From an uncultured Saprospiraceae bacterium (GTDB taxonomy: Bacteria > Bacteroidota > Bacteroidia > Chitinophagales > Saprospiraceae): DNA of 58,353 nucleotides. The stretch's first letter is position 1. Each line of letters starts with the position of its first letter. Of this stretch, positions 25,401 to 35,200 are shown piece by piece. Location: the NCBI GenBank assembly GCA_937951685.1, contig CALFBG010000057.1:1-58353 (forward strand), in the 5' to 3' direction. The notes beneath the pieces were generated by a model. The model saw nothing but the letters and a program-made list of their open reading frames with translations, did no database searches and was not told the origin of the DNA. Both the position numbers and the translations under genes were made by a program.

Positions 25401-28400
25401 ACTAACGGTAAGCGACAACGCAGCACCAATTTGGGATAGTATTACGCCCGTTCAAATTAGTGCGACTTGTGAGGATGACATTACTGCCTTAATTGCAGCG
25501 AATGTACCCACAGCAATGGACAGTTGTAGTATGGTTACGGTAAGCCTTGAAAATGATACGACGGTTGCGGGTAACTGTGCGGGCAATTATGTTCGAACAC
25601 TTAGTTACGAAACGAGTGATGATTGTGGCAACACGAACTCAACCTTGTTTGCCGTCGTGATAACGGTAAGTGATACTACTGCTCCAATGTGGACGGGCAC
25701 GACTCCGCTTAATCTAACGACGGATTGCAATGCGGATCTTGATGTTTTGATTGCAGCGAATGTGCCAACGGGAACAGACAATTGTAGTGGCGTGATGGTA
25801 AGTGTAGCAAGCGACAGTACCCTTGCTGGAACTTGTGCGGGTAATTTTGTACGCACAATTAATTATGAATTAAGTGATTCTTGTGGAAATATGAATGCGG
25901 ATTTATTTTCAGTAGTCATTACCGCAAGTGATAATATGGCACCGACTTGGGATAGTATTACTCCTGTTAATCTTTCGGTGAATTGTAGCGATGATATTGC
26001 GGCGATCGTCGCTGCGAATGTACCAACGGCGACGGATGATTGTAGCATGGTCATCGTAAGTGTAGCCAGTGACAGTACGGTTGCCGGAACTTGTGTGGGC
26101 AATTATGTTCGTACCTTAAGTTATACGGTAGCGGATGATTGTGGAAATATGAATGCTGCCAGCTTTGAAGTTATTTTGACGGTAAGTGATACTACAGCAC
26201 CGGCTTGGGATGGAAATTCTCCACTCAATTTAGCGGCAAGTTGTACAGACGATATCGCCGCTTTGATTACAGCAAATGTGCCCACGGCAATGGATAGCTG
26301 TAGTATGGTAACGGTAAGTTTAGCCAATGATAGTACCCTTGCTGGAACTTGTGCAGGCAATTATGTTCGTACCTTGAGTTATACAGTAGCAGACGATTGT
26401 GGAAATAGCAGCCTTGATACTTTCTTGGTAGTACTAACGGTAAGTGATAACGTAGCACCAGTTTGGGATAGCATTACGCCCGTTCAAATTAGTGCAACTT
26501 GTGAAGATGATATTGCTGCTTTAATTGCAGCGAATGTACCCACGGCAATGGATAGTTGTAGTATGGTTGCGGTAAGCCTTGAAAATGATACGACGGTTGC
26601 GGGTAACTGTGCGGGCAATTATGTTCGAACGCTTAGTTATGAAACGAGTGATGATTGTGGGAACACGAACTCGACTTTGTTTGTCGTAGAGATTACGGTA
26701 AGTGATACGATTAAGCCTATTTGGAATGGTACATCACCTGTTAACTTAGTGGTGGACTGTGGCGCAGATATAGATTCTTTAGTTACGGCAAACGTACCGA
26801 CGGGAATGGATAATTGTAGTGGTGTATTGGTGAGTATAGTAAGTGACACTACAGCCATTGGAACTTGCGCGGGTAATTATGTACGTACGATTAATTATGA
26901 ATTAAATGATTCTTGTGGTAATGTGAATGCGGATTTATTTTCAGTAGTCATTACTGCAAGTGATAATACCGCTCCGACTTGGGATAGTATTGCTCCAATT
27001 AATATTATGGCAAGCTGTAGTGATGACCTTACGGCTTTAATTGCAGCGAATGCACCGACGGCTACGGATGACTGTAGTATGGTTCTTGTCAGTATTGATA
27101 GTGATAGTACAGTAGCGGGAATTTGTGCTGGCAATTATGTTCGAACATTAAGCTATAGTGTGGCGGATGAATGCGGTAACACAAACGCTACCAGTTTTGA
27201 ACTTATCCTCACGGTGAGTGATTTGCTTGCTCCAATGTGGGATAGTATTTCTCCTCTAAATTTAACGGCAAGTTGCACGGATGATATTGATGCTTTGATT
27301 GCTGCTAATATACCGACGGCGACGGATAGTTGTAGTATGGTGACGGTTAGTCTGAATAATGATACTACTGTAATGGGAACTTGTTCGGTAGAATTTGTAC
27401 GAACCTTAACTTATGAGGTAGCAGATGATTGTGGTAATGTAAACGCTAGTTTATTTGAAGTGGTAATCTCGGTAGAGGATACACCACCGATGGTGACTTG
27501 CCAAGATATTAGTGTTGACTTAGACAGTTTAGGTATGGCAACGATCACCACTGCGGATATTGTACTCAGTACGATGGATGCTTGTGGTACCGTAGATAGT
27601 GTATTTTTAGATCAGACTATGTTTACTTGTTCTAATCTTGGCGCTAATGTCGTAACCTTAACCGCAATTGATGATTGTGGAAATCTTGCTACTTGCACGG
27701 CTACGGTAACCGTGAACGCGAGTGCTTTCTGTACTACAGAAATTAGTTTATCTGATCCTTGTGGCTGTAAGAATAATGCAACTACTTTAGAGAATGGACA
27801 GTTTGATGAAACCATTACGGTAACGGCACCTCCGGGACAGAATTGGACAGTGTCTGCGGTAACAGGACTTTTTGCTAGTAATAGCGCTAACCCTCCCGCA
27901 GCACCAGCATTAATTGCAACCGGAACTGTTTTACCAGAAACGCCAGTTGGCTCCGGACAATATATCTTAACGGGGGTTCACGTTGACGCACTAGGATTTT
28001 CAATCGAAGTAACCAACGGTGTACAGACTTTGGATACCATGAATGTTTGTTTCTATCCGAATCCAATGATTGAAGACTTAGCCGGTCCTTACTGTTTAGG
28101 AACACCAGCCATTACTTTGGTAGGAAATGCGGATCCAATTCCAGGAACGGGAAGCTTTACCATTGATGGTATACCAGCAATCGTTTTTGATGCTGCGGAT
28201 TTAGGAATTGGAAATTACGAAGTTGAATATACTTTTGATGCAGATAGCGTAGATGTAAATAATCCAGGTTGTATACAAGCCGTTGATCAATTTGTACAAG
28301 TTGTAGCAACACCTTCTACCGTAACTTGCGAAGATCCTTTTAATGTTTCTCTAGACGACAATTGTATGGCAGTTATTCGACCTGATATTGTTTTGAAAGG

Positions 28401-31400
28401 ATTAATTGATTGCTATGATGATTATGTAGTAGAATTGACTTACCCCGCAGGAACGAATACCTATACTCCTGCGAATCAAGTAGATGCTTCTCACATTGGT
28501 CAAATTATTACCTACGGCGTAACGAATACAATTAGTGGTGTAACTTGCGAAGGTACTTTCAGTGTCTTCGATCTACGCGCGCCAGTATTGGTTTGTGAAA
28601 ATGATACCATAAATTGTCAAGCTTCTTTGTTGCCAGCTGATTTAGGTTTCCCAACGGTAACGGATAACTGTAGCAATAATATTAGTTTATTTTATAATGA
28701 TATTGCAACGATTAACGGAACTTGTGATCAAGACTTCTTACAGCGAATTATTCGTCAATGGATTGCCGTAGATGAGTGGGATAATCGAGATACTTGTCAA
28801 GAAATTATTACCATTGTCAGAGATACTTTGACAGATATTGTATTTCCTGATAATCGAGATGACATCGAGGCAGCAGCCTTAAGTTGCGATACGCCGAATG
28901 CTGATCCAAGTATTACCGGAAGACCAACACTTAACGGACAAACACTAATTACTGGCGATCTTTGTGGATTTGATATTGTGATGGAAGACGATACGGTAAC
29001 GACGAACCTTTGCGAAGGAACATCCATCATTTTCCGAAAGTGGACCGTTTTTGATTGTACTGGAAATAATATAGAAGACACACAAATTATTAAAATATTA
29101 GATAAAGTAAGTCCAACGATTGTCTGTCCGGCTGACCTCACGATTAGCACGGGAGCAGATGCTTGTACGGCGGAGGTAACTTTATTACCCGCAACAGTTA
29201 GCGATAATTGTTCTAGTCAAGCGAACATCAATGTCACGATTGTTCCAGCGGCAGGTAATTTGATCGGTAACGTTTTACAGAATATTCCTTTCGGAACGAC
29301 GGCGGTGCTTTACATTGCTGAAGATGATTGTGGGAATAAAGACACTTGCACGATGCAAATTGAAGTGGTTGATTTAACACCACCCAAAGTAGTTTGTGAT
29401 TTATTTACAACTGTTTCTTTAATCTCAGAACCAACGAACGTTCCTGCTGGAGTTTTTGACAGCGGCAGTTCTGATAATTGTACGATGACTGAAATCTTAG
29501 TACGAAGAATGGATGAGGCACAATGCCCCGGAGATGAATCGACGAGCTTTGGAACAACGGTACCTTTCTACTGCTGTGATGCGGGAGATACGGTACGCGT
29601 AGAAATGCAAGTAACGGATCAAGCAGGGAATGTCAATAGTTGTATGGTACAAGTAGTGGTGCAGGATAAATTAAATCCAAGTATCAGTTGTCCTGCAAAT
29701 ATTACCTTGTCTTGTGAGCAAGCCATTGATGATTTGACCTTGACGGGGAATGTAGAAACAGACCTTAATTCAATTGATTCTTTATTTGGTTGGGTTGACC
29801 TTAACCCAAGTTCTACCGCAGAAAATTGGAACTATCAATTTATTGGTATGGATGGTTTTGCTGTAGATAATTGCAGCGCTACGATTAGCTATACAGACTC
29901 AGGAACTTTGGATAATTGTGGAGAAGGAACGATCAGTAGAATTTGGACGGCTACCGATCCAGGAGGTCGAACGGCATCTTGTGTACAGCAAATCCGAGTG
30001 GTAAACATCGATCCGTTTGATGAAACAAATATAGTTTGGGCACCTTCGTATACCACCAATATGTGTGGCGCAGCTGTTGAACCATCCGATCTTCCCGCAC
30101 CATTTAATGGACCTGTAATTACACCGAATGGCTGTGCTGATATCTTTACGACACACCAAGATTTAGTCTTTAATCAAGTAGATCAAGCTTGCATGAAAAT
30201 TTTGAGAACTTGGATCGTAATTGATTGGTGTCAATACGACCAAAACAATCCAACGGCTGGTGGTCGCTGGGAAAAGGTTCAAGTGATTAAAGTGATGAAT
30301 GCCGTGGCGCCAGTTTTTGTATCCACTTGTGATAGTCAAGCATTTTGTACGACTGATCCTGCAACCTGTGGCAATGGTTTTGCCACACTCGTCGCAGATG
30401 CTACGGATGATTGTACACCAGCGAATGAATTAACGTATCGCTACAAGATAGACGCAGGAAACGATGGTAGTTTTGATATCGTAGGAAATGGAAATGATGC
30501 CAGTGGAAATTATCCAATCGGAACACACGCGATTACTTTTACCGTGGAAGATGGTTGCGGTAACGAAGTAGATTGTAGTTATACTTTTACGATTAAAGAT
30601 TGTATTAATCCCGTTGCGAAGTGTAAGACAGGAGAAACAATTAGTTTACCAACGAACGGTGTCGTTTTACCCGCTAGTCATTTTGACGCAGGTAGTTTTG
30701 ATAATTGTACCACTTCGGCAGACTTGAATATTTTGATTCAACATCCATCGTTAGGCCCTAATCAAATGGTGCCACCAAGTACCGCAGCAGATTCTGTTTC
30801 TTTTGACTGCTTAGATTTTGTTGTAAACGGAGAATTACAAATTGTAGATCTTTGGGTACAAGACGCCGCTGGAAACTGGGATTACTGTATTGGTTCGATC
30901 ACTTTACAAGGACTTTGTTTTGATCCGCCAAGTATGGCAATGATTGCCGGACACGTTGAAAATGAAAGTGGAGATATGGTCGACGAAGTCAACGTTAGCT
31001 TGGATGGGTATGATGCTTTCCCAATCTTAACGGGTAATCAAGGAGACTATGCTTTCGACGAATTGCCTACGGGAGATGATTACGGTATTATTCCAGAGAA
31101 AAATATTAACCTATGGAATGGCGTAACGTCTTACGATTTGGTGGTACTCGGAAAACATTTACTGAATATTGAACTGATTGATTCTCCTTACCGACGAATT
31201 GCTGCGGATATAGACAACTCGGGAAGTATCAATATTTTTGATATGATTGAATTGCGAAAGTTGATTTTACACCTTTCGGTTGAATTTCCAAATGGAAATA
31301 CTTCTTGGCGATTTGTACCTTCAAACTATGTTTTCCCGAATTATCCTGATCCATTCGGAGGAACATTCCCTGAAACGTACTCGATTGATAACTTGAGTGG

Positions 31401-32205
31401 CGATATGATGTCTGCCAACTTTATCGGAATCAAAACGGGAGATTTGAATGGTAATGCCATTGCCAATAATTTACAAGAAACAGAAGTTCGAAACTTAGAT
31501 AGAGCACTTACTTTCAGCGTAGCAGATCAACGCTTAGTCGCTGAGCAAACGTACACGATAGACTTTAAAGCGAAAGACTTTAAGTCTATGGCGGCTTACC
31601 AATTTACGATGAATTTTGACCGAGAAGCTTTGACTTTCGTCGAATTAATCCCAGGAAACTTACCAGACTTAGGAATGGATAACTTTGGATTACACTTACT
31701 AGACGAAGGATTTATGACCGCGAGTTGGAGTCACATTGTGGCACAAACACTTGAGGACGACGAAGTCATTTTCAGTATCGTGGTAAAAGCCAATGAAACA
31801 AGAGATTTAAAATCAGTAATCGGTATTAATTCCCGCTACACAGCAGCTGAAGCATATACCACTGCCGCCGGTAATGGTGATGTGGAACTGCTGACTGTAG
31901 CCTTAGCTTTTGCCTCGGAAGAAGGCGTTGAAGTAGAAGATCAAGACTTTGCGTTGTACCAAAACAGACCGAATCCATTTAAAGGACAAACGGTGATTGG
32001 CTTTTACTTACCAGAAGCTTCGACGACGAATTTAAGTATCTACGATACCGCTGGAAAGTTACTGAAAACATACCGAAAAGACTTGACAAAAGGTTATCAT
32101 GAAATTTCAGTTGACCGATCAGTATTGTCTACCACGGGCGTACTGTATTACCAATTGGATACCCCGAATCACACCGCTACTCGCAAAATGATTCTATTAG
32201 ATTGA
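22411..32205 (+). CDS. Giant secreted HYR-like tandem-repeat protein with dockerin-like, cohesin-like and T9SS sorting domains
   Basis: A 3264-residue cell-surface or secreted protein. A signal peptide (about 1-30, ending KLSAQ) is followed by HYR/Ig-like beta units. Three are 83-residue tandem copies (204-452) and eleven are 86-residue tandem copies (744-1690). Each unit has four conserved Cys and ends in a DDCGN-type motif, suggesting disulfide-stabilised sandwiches. Degenerate HYR-like units continue to about 2840. Then come a carboxypeptidase-regulatory-like domain (about 2842-2925, IAGHVENESGDMVDEVNVSL), a dockerin-like segment (about 2927-2960, AADIDNSGSINIFDMIELRK), a cohesin-like sandwich (about 3032-3165) and a type A T9SS C-terminal domain (from about 3180, YQNRPNPFKGQTVIGFYLPE). 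It is probably an adhesin or extracellular matrix scaffold. No catalytic motif is visible. It terminates at a strong hairpin. Confidence 0.9.
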   Translation: MKPMNLKLKIQFVVGLCLLLTTFGNKLSAQCAPDMTAPVIDISGVVMVGPYDCATFQAGIPAGPDLPFLDFCDNVAGTVSPIDDVSGIDTCTGGIIMRTWTVQDAAGNIGAFSQMITILGDTLGPIWDQLPGALDASFTCTAPGLAPSPTATDDCNNVLSVNVLSDVIVAGTCANNFTRTITYQAEDVCGNTSEDYVVTLMVQDTIAPTADALPDLGPFACIDDIPAPDTMVVMNTADNCGGNLTIMHVGDSSDPGCSGGIVIRTYSVTDVCGNALPLTQNIVVSADTIAPTADALPDLGPFACYTAIPPANINDVMNEMDNCGGLVVVTHVGDGIDPGCDGGTVIRTYRLTDVCANTRDILQNIMVSADNTPPTADALPDLGPFDCSSNIPAPDSSVVMNVMDNCGGAVTVSFQSDSASPSCAGGNVTRTYRIEDACGNGANLTQNIIISPDTENPTIANVADTSITMGAAACPAGTPSISLDADIEVGSEEMFTVNGVSFTGPAVGTNYSDNCTADNALVLRVDNINFNGSGTDLGACIRWVEISYTVQDLCNNFNEIIQRIRIQDEEDPTISLAPNALDRTCACDDAACLTAAQALAPSASDIADNCPSPTLGSKNAGAFVAGATCPQEGSYTNTWEVMDACGNAITYTQVITIEDNMAPTIDDTGMSFNISLNCDDPIPPASRLAAMDNCDGTITQTELSVDNNASVDPCGGGTILRTWSVADACGTVSQVQQMITINPDTIAPIWNGTSPLNLTANCTTNLDTLVAANRPTGTDNCNSPIISVATDSTVAGTCAGNFVRTITYTISDDCGNMNTDLFSVVLTVSDTDAPIWNGTSPLNLSANCTDDIAALIAANVPTAMDSCSMVLVSLDNDSTVAGTCAGNYVRTLSYTVVDDCGNMNAASFDVVLTVSDTTAPVWNGTSPVNLTASCTDDIAALVAANVPTAMDSCSMVVVSLDNDSTVAGTCAGNYVRTLSYVAADSCGNTNATAFEIVLTVSDNAAPIWDSITPVQISATCEDDITALIAANVPTAMDSCSMVTVSLENDTTVAGNCAGNYVRTLSYETSDDCGNTNSTLFAVVITVSDTTAPMWTGTTPLNLTTDCNADLDVLIAANVPTGTDNCSGVMVSVASDSTLAGTCAGNFVRTINYELSDSCGNMNADLFSVVITASDNMAPTWDSITPVNLSVNCSDDIAAIVAANVPTATDDCSMVIVSVASDSTVAGTCVGNYVRTLSYTVADDCGNMNAASFEVILTVSDTTAPAWDGNSPLNLAASCTDDIAALITANVPTAMDSCSMVTVSLANDSTLAGTCAGNYVRTLSYTVADDCGNSSLDTFLVVLTVSDNVAPVWDSITPVQISATCEDDIAALIAANVPTAMDSCSMVAVSLENDTTVAGNCAGNYVRTLSYETSDDCGNTNSTLFVVEITVSDTIKPIWNGTSPVNLVVDCGADIDSLVTANVPTGMDNCSGVLVSIVSDTTAIGTCAGNYVRTINYELNDSCGNVNADLFSVVITASDNTAPTWDSIAPINIMASCSDDLTALIAANAPTATDDCSMVLVSIDSDSTVAGICAGNYVRTLSYSVADECGNTNATSFELILTVSDLLAPMWDSISPLNLTASCTDDIDALIAANIPTATDSCSMVTVSLNNDTTVMGTCSVEFVRTLTYEVADDCGNVNASLFEVVISVEDTPPMVTCQDISVDLDSLGMATITTADIVLSTMDACGTVDSVFLDQTMFTCSNLGANVVTLTAIDDCGNLATCTATVTVNASAFCTTEISLSDPCGCKNNATTLENGQFDETITVTAPPGQNWTVSAVTGLFASNSANPPAAPALIATGTVLPETPVGSGQYILTGVHVDALGFSIEVTNGVQTLDTMNVCFYPNPMIEDLAGPYCLGTPAITLVGNADPIPGTGSFTIDGIPAIVFDAADLGIGNYEVEYTFDADSVDVNNPGCIQAVDQFVQVVATPSTVTCEDPFNVSLDDNCMAVIRPDIVLKGLIDCYDDYVVELTYPAGTNTYTPANQVDASHIGQIITYGVTNTISGVTCEGTFSVFDLRAPVLVCENDTINCQASLLPADLGFPTVTDNCSNNISLFYNDIATINGTCDQDFLQRIIRQWIAVDEWDNRDTCQEIITIVRDTLTDIVFPDNRDDIEAAALSCDTPNADPSITGRPTLNGQTLITGDLCGFDIVMEDDTVTTNLCEGTSIIFRKWTVFDCTGNNIEDTQIIKILDKVSPTIVCPADLTISTGADACTAEVTLLPATVSDNCSSQANINVTIVPAAGNLIGNVLQNIPFGTTAVLYIAEDDCGNKDTCTMQIEVVDLTPPKVVCDLFTTVSLISEPTNVPAGVFDSGSSDNCTMTEILVRRMDEAQCPGDESTSFGTTVPFYCCDAGDTVRVEMQVTDQAGNVNSCMVQVVVQDKLNPSISCPANITLSCEQAIDDLTLTGNVETDLNSIDSLFGWVDLNPSSTAENWNYQFIGMDGFAVDNCSATISYTDSGTLDNCGEGTISRIWTATDPGGRTASCVQQIRVVNIDPFDETNIVWAPSYTTNMCGAAVEPSDLPAPFNGPVITPNGCADIFTTHQDLVFNQVDQACMKILRTWIVIDWCQYDQNNPTAGGRWEKVQVIKVMNAVAPVFVSTCDSQAFCTTDPATCGNGFATLVADATDDCTPANELTYRYKIDAGNDGSFDIVGNGNDASGNYPIGTHAITFTVEDGCGNEVDCSYTFTIKDCINPVAKCKTGETISLPTNGVVLPASHFDAGSFDNCTTSADLNILIQHPSLGPNQMVPPSTAADSVSFDCLDFVVNGELQIVDLWVQDAAGNWDYCIGSITLQGLCFDPPSMAMIAGHVENESGDMVDEVNVSLDGYDAFPILTGNQGDYAFDELPTGDDYGIIPEKNINLWNGVTSYDLVVLGKHLLNIELIDSPYRRIAADIDNSGSINIFDMIELRKLILHLSVEFPNGNTSWRFVPSNYVFPNYPDPFGGTFPETYSIDNLSGDMMSANFIGIKTGDLNGNAIANNLQETEVRNLDRALTFSVADQRLVAEQTYTIDFKAKDFKSMAAYQFTMNFDREALTFVELIPGNLPDLGMDNFGLHLLDEGFMTASWSHIVAQTLEDDEVIFSIVVKANETRDLKSVIGINSRYTAAEAYTTAAGNGDVELLTVALAFASEEGVEVEDQDFALYQNRPNPFKGQTVIGFYLPEASTTNLSIYDTAGKLLKTYRKDLTKGYHEISVDRSVLSTTGVLYYQLDTPNHTATRKMILLD
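23020..23766 (+). repeat. Three tandem 249-bp coding repeats (83 residues each)
   Basis: Three in-frame copies begin with D(T/N)xxPTADALPDLGPF and carry Cys at four equivalent positions. The second and third copies are diverged in the middle but keep the first 15-18 residues almost unchanged. Confidence 0.9.
24640..27480 (+). repeat. Eleven tandem 258-bp coding repeats (86 residues each)
   Basis: In-frame copies follow the pattern AP-x-W near the start, then AANVPTAMDSCSM, the block AGTCAGNYVRTLSY and DDCGN, ending LTVSD. Unit starts are spaced exactly 258 bases (for example 24901, 25159, 25417). Copies 4 (25417) and 8 (26449) are nearly identical, and copies 5/9 and 6/10 pair likewise. This implies a 4-unit (1032-bp) block duplication on top of the single-unit repeat. 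Confidence 0.95.
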
Positions 32206-32262
32206 TAAGCAAAAGAGATTTCGATTAATAAAAATACTCAATTAATGAGTTTTTGGAATTGT

Positions 32263-32296
32263 GCCGCTTCTTGTTCGATCAAGAAGCGGCTTTTTT
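32263..32296 (+). terminator. Strong rho-independent terminator after the giant gene
   Basis: GC-rich perfect 11-bp stem GCCGCTTCTTG (32263-32273) / CAAGAAGCGGC (32280-32290), 6-base loop, then six T. It lies 57 bases after the stop and directly before the convergent pyruvate carboxylase stop codon. Confidence 0.9.
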
Positions 32297-32299
32297 GGA

Positions 32300-35200
32300 T
32301 TATTTTGTAAGGGCTGAGATGGGCTCAAGTTCGATAATTAGATCATCTTGTTCGACCATCGTTTTTTCCGTGAGGTGAATTTTTTTAACAACTCCTGCCG
32401 TGGGTGCCGTAATGGTACTTTCCATTTTCATGGCTTCGATGATAAACAGCGGTGCATTGCGTTTAATTTCTTCCCCTTCTTTGACTAAAATTTTAGATAA
32501 GCTACCTTGCAAAGGCGCACCAATATCCGTTGCTTTGCTTACTTTTTGTTGTACTTTTATGCTAGAAGTTAGCGTATTATCCTTAACCTCAATTGATCGT
32601 GTTTGACCATTGAGTTGAAACAAAACGGTACGCATTCCTTTTTCGTTGGCTTCACTTTTATTAAGAAATCTCACGAGGATTCGTTTACCCGAATCAATTT
32701 CAATCAGAATTTCTTCGTTGGGTTTCAACCCGTAGAAAAAAGCGGGTGTTGGAATATTTCGTACGGCACCGTAAGTCTCGTAGTGTGCTTGAAAATCGGT
32801 AAAAACCTTAGGGTACAATTTATAAGAAAGAAAATCTAAGGAATGTACATATGGACCAAATTTTTCTTGGAAAGCTTTAAGTTCTACGTCAAAGTCAATG
32901 GGTTTTAGGTGTGCATTGGGTTTGTTGGTATATGCTGCTTCTCCTTTTAAAACCATTTGCTGAAAAGCAGTAGGAAAGCCACCACTAATCTGACCGAGAT
33001 CTCCCCGCATTAGGGCTTTCATACTATCTGGAAAAGCAAGTTGATCTCCTTTCGTAAAAATATCTTCCTTGGTCAAATTATTAGAAGTCATGAACATCGC
33101 CATGTCGCCGACGACTTTAGAAGAAGGCGTTACTTTGACGATATCGCCAAGAATATCATTAACCGTTCGGTAATTTTTTTTAATCGTTTCGAATTTATCT
33201 TCCAATCCCAAACCTCGCGCTTGCGGTCGAAGGTTAGAATATTGTCCGCCCGGAATTTCGTGCGCGTAGACTTCTGCGGTTCCCGCTTTGAGTTCTGTTT
33301 CGAAAGGGTAGTAGTAAGTTCTTACGGTTTCCCAATAATTGGAGTATTGATTGAGCGAAGGCAAGTTTACTTTATTTTGTCGCTCGTGTCCTTCCATCAT
33401 AGCAACAATCGAATTGAAATTAGGCTGAGAGGTAAGTCCCGACATGGAACTGAGTGCGACGTCAACGACATCAACTCCCGCTTCGATCGCTTTGAGGTAA
33501 CTCGCGGATTGAATGGAAGAAGTATCGTGGGTATGTAAATGAATCGGCACTTTAACCGCATTTTTGAGTGAACCCACTAAAAGTTCGGCGGCGTAAGGTT
33601 TGAGTAAACCCGCCATATCTTTAATACAAATAATGTGTGCGCCTTCGCCTTCAAGTTGTTTGGCTAATTCTACGTAGTACTTAAGATCGAATTTACTACG
33701 ACTCGGGTCCGTAATATCTCCTGTGTAACAAAGGCAAGCTTCCGCCAATGCATTGGTTCGTTCGCGGACGGTGCGGATACTTGTTTTCATACCTTCAATC
33801 CAATTGAGGGAATCGAAAATTCTAAAAATATCAATCCCTTTCTCAGCGGCTTGTTCGATGAATTTCTCAATTAGGTTGTCAGGGTAAGCAGTATATCCAA
33901 CAGCATTGGAACCTCGTAAGAGCATTTGCAACAGAATATTAGGAATTGATTTCCGTAACAATTCTAGGCGTTTCCAAGGGCATTCTTTTAAAAAGCGTAA
34001 GGCTACATCGAAGGTGGCACCTCCCCAAACTTCCATTGAAAAAATATCCTTTGCGTGATTTTTAGCAAAACTCTCGGCGACCCTCAGCATATCCTTGCTT
34101 CGTACCCTCGTGGCCAACAGAGATTGATGGGCATCTCGAAAAGTAGTGTCGGTATATTGAATACTTTTTTCTTCCCGCAACCATTGTACAAAATTATCAC
34201 GACCAATTTCTTGTAATAAATCTTTGGTTCCTTTTGGGTAAGGAAGAGCAAGGTCGAAGTTAGGCACTACCGGAAGATTGAATTTTTTGCTAGGATCAAC
34301 CAGCTTCACATCGCTATTTCCATTTACAATAACGTTTGCTAAGTAACGTAGCATTTTTGTTCCTCGATCTTGATATCTTGGCGAGATCAGTAAGTCAGGA
34401 TTATTATCAATAAATTTAACCGTTGCGGCACCCTGTTGAAAAGTTTCGTCTTGGAGTAAATTTTGTAAAAAACCAATATTGGTTTTCACGCCACGAATTC
34501 TAAACTCTGATAAAGCCCGTTGCAACCGTTGAGCAGCACCTTTAAGGGTACGTCCCGAAGCGGTTACCTTAACCAGCATACTATCAAAAAACGGAGAAAT
34601 GACAGAACCCGCATAAGCACTACCGGCATCCAAGCGAATACCAAAGCCACCGGCAGAACGATACGCGATGAGTTTGCCATAATCTGGTTTGAAATTATTA
34701 GCGGGATCTTCGGTTGTCAATCTACACTGGATCGCAAAGCCGTTTGTTTTAATTTTATCTTGCTCGGCGAGCATGATGGTACTATGGCTTAGTGCGTAAC
34801 CCATGGCGATGAGCAATTGGGTACGAACGATATCGACACCTGTAATCTCTTCGGTAATGGTATGTTCTACTTGGATACGAGGATTTACCTCGATAAAATA
34901 AATTTGCTCGTCGCTATCTACCAAAAACTCTACGGTACCGGCATTACTATAACCGACGTATTTTGTGATGGACAAAGCATATTGGTAGAGTTTATCTTTG
35001 GTACTTTGTTTTAAATTAATGCTGGGTGCAATTTCTACTACTTTTTGAAAGCGTCGTTGTACGGAGCAATCCCTTTCGAAAAGGTGAACGATATTCCCAT
35101 AGCTATCTCCGATAATCTGGACTTCAATGTGCTTAGGATTTTCGATGTATTTTTCTAAAAAAATAGTATCGTCTCCGAAGGCAGTTTTGGCTTCTCCTTT

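Noticed and set aside
24609..27134. Series of minus-strand ORFs of 70-150 codons across the giant gene
   Set aside because: They recur once per 258-bp repeat because the repeat length is divisible by three, and they are antisense shadows of the coding repeats.
24640..27480. Regular tandem repeats resembling a CRISPR or satellite array
   Set aside because: The repeats are 258 bp, in frame, contiguous and encode protein. There are no spacers.
31192..31490. Cellulosome-type scaffold based on the dockerin-like segment
   Set aside because: Only one dockerin-like repeat and no cellulase or canonical cohesin scaffold are present. Such segments are common in Saprospiria surface proteins unrelated to cellulosomes.
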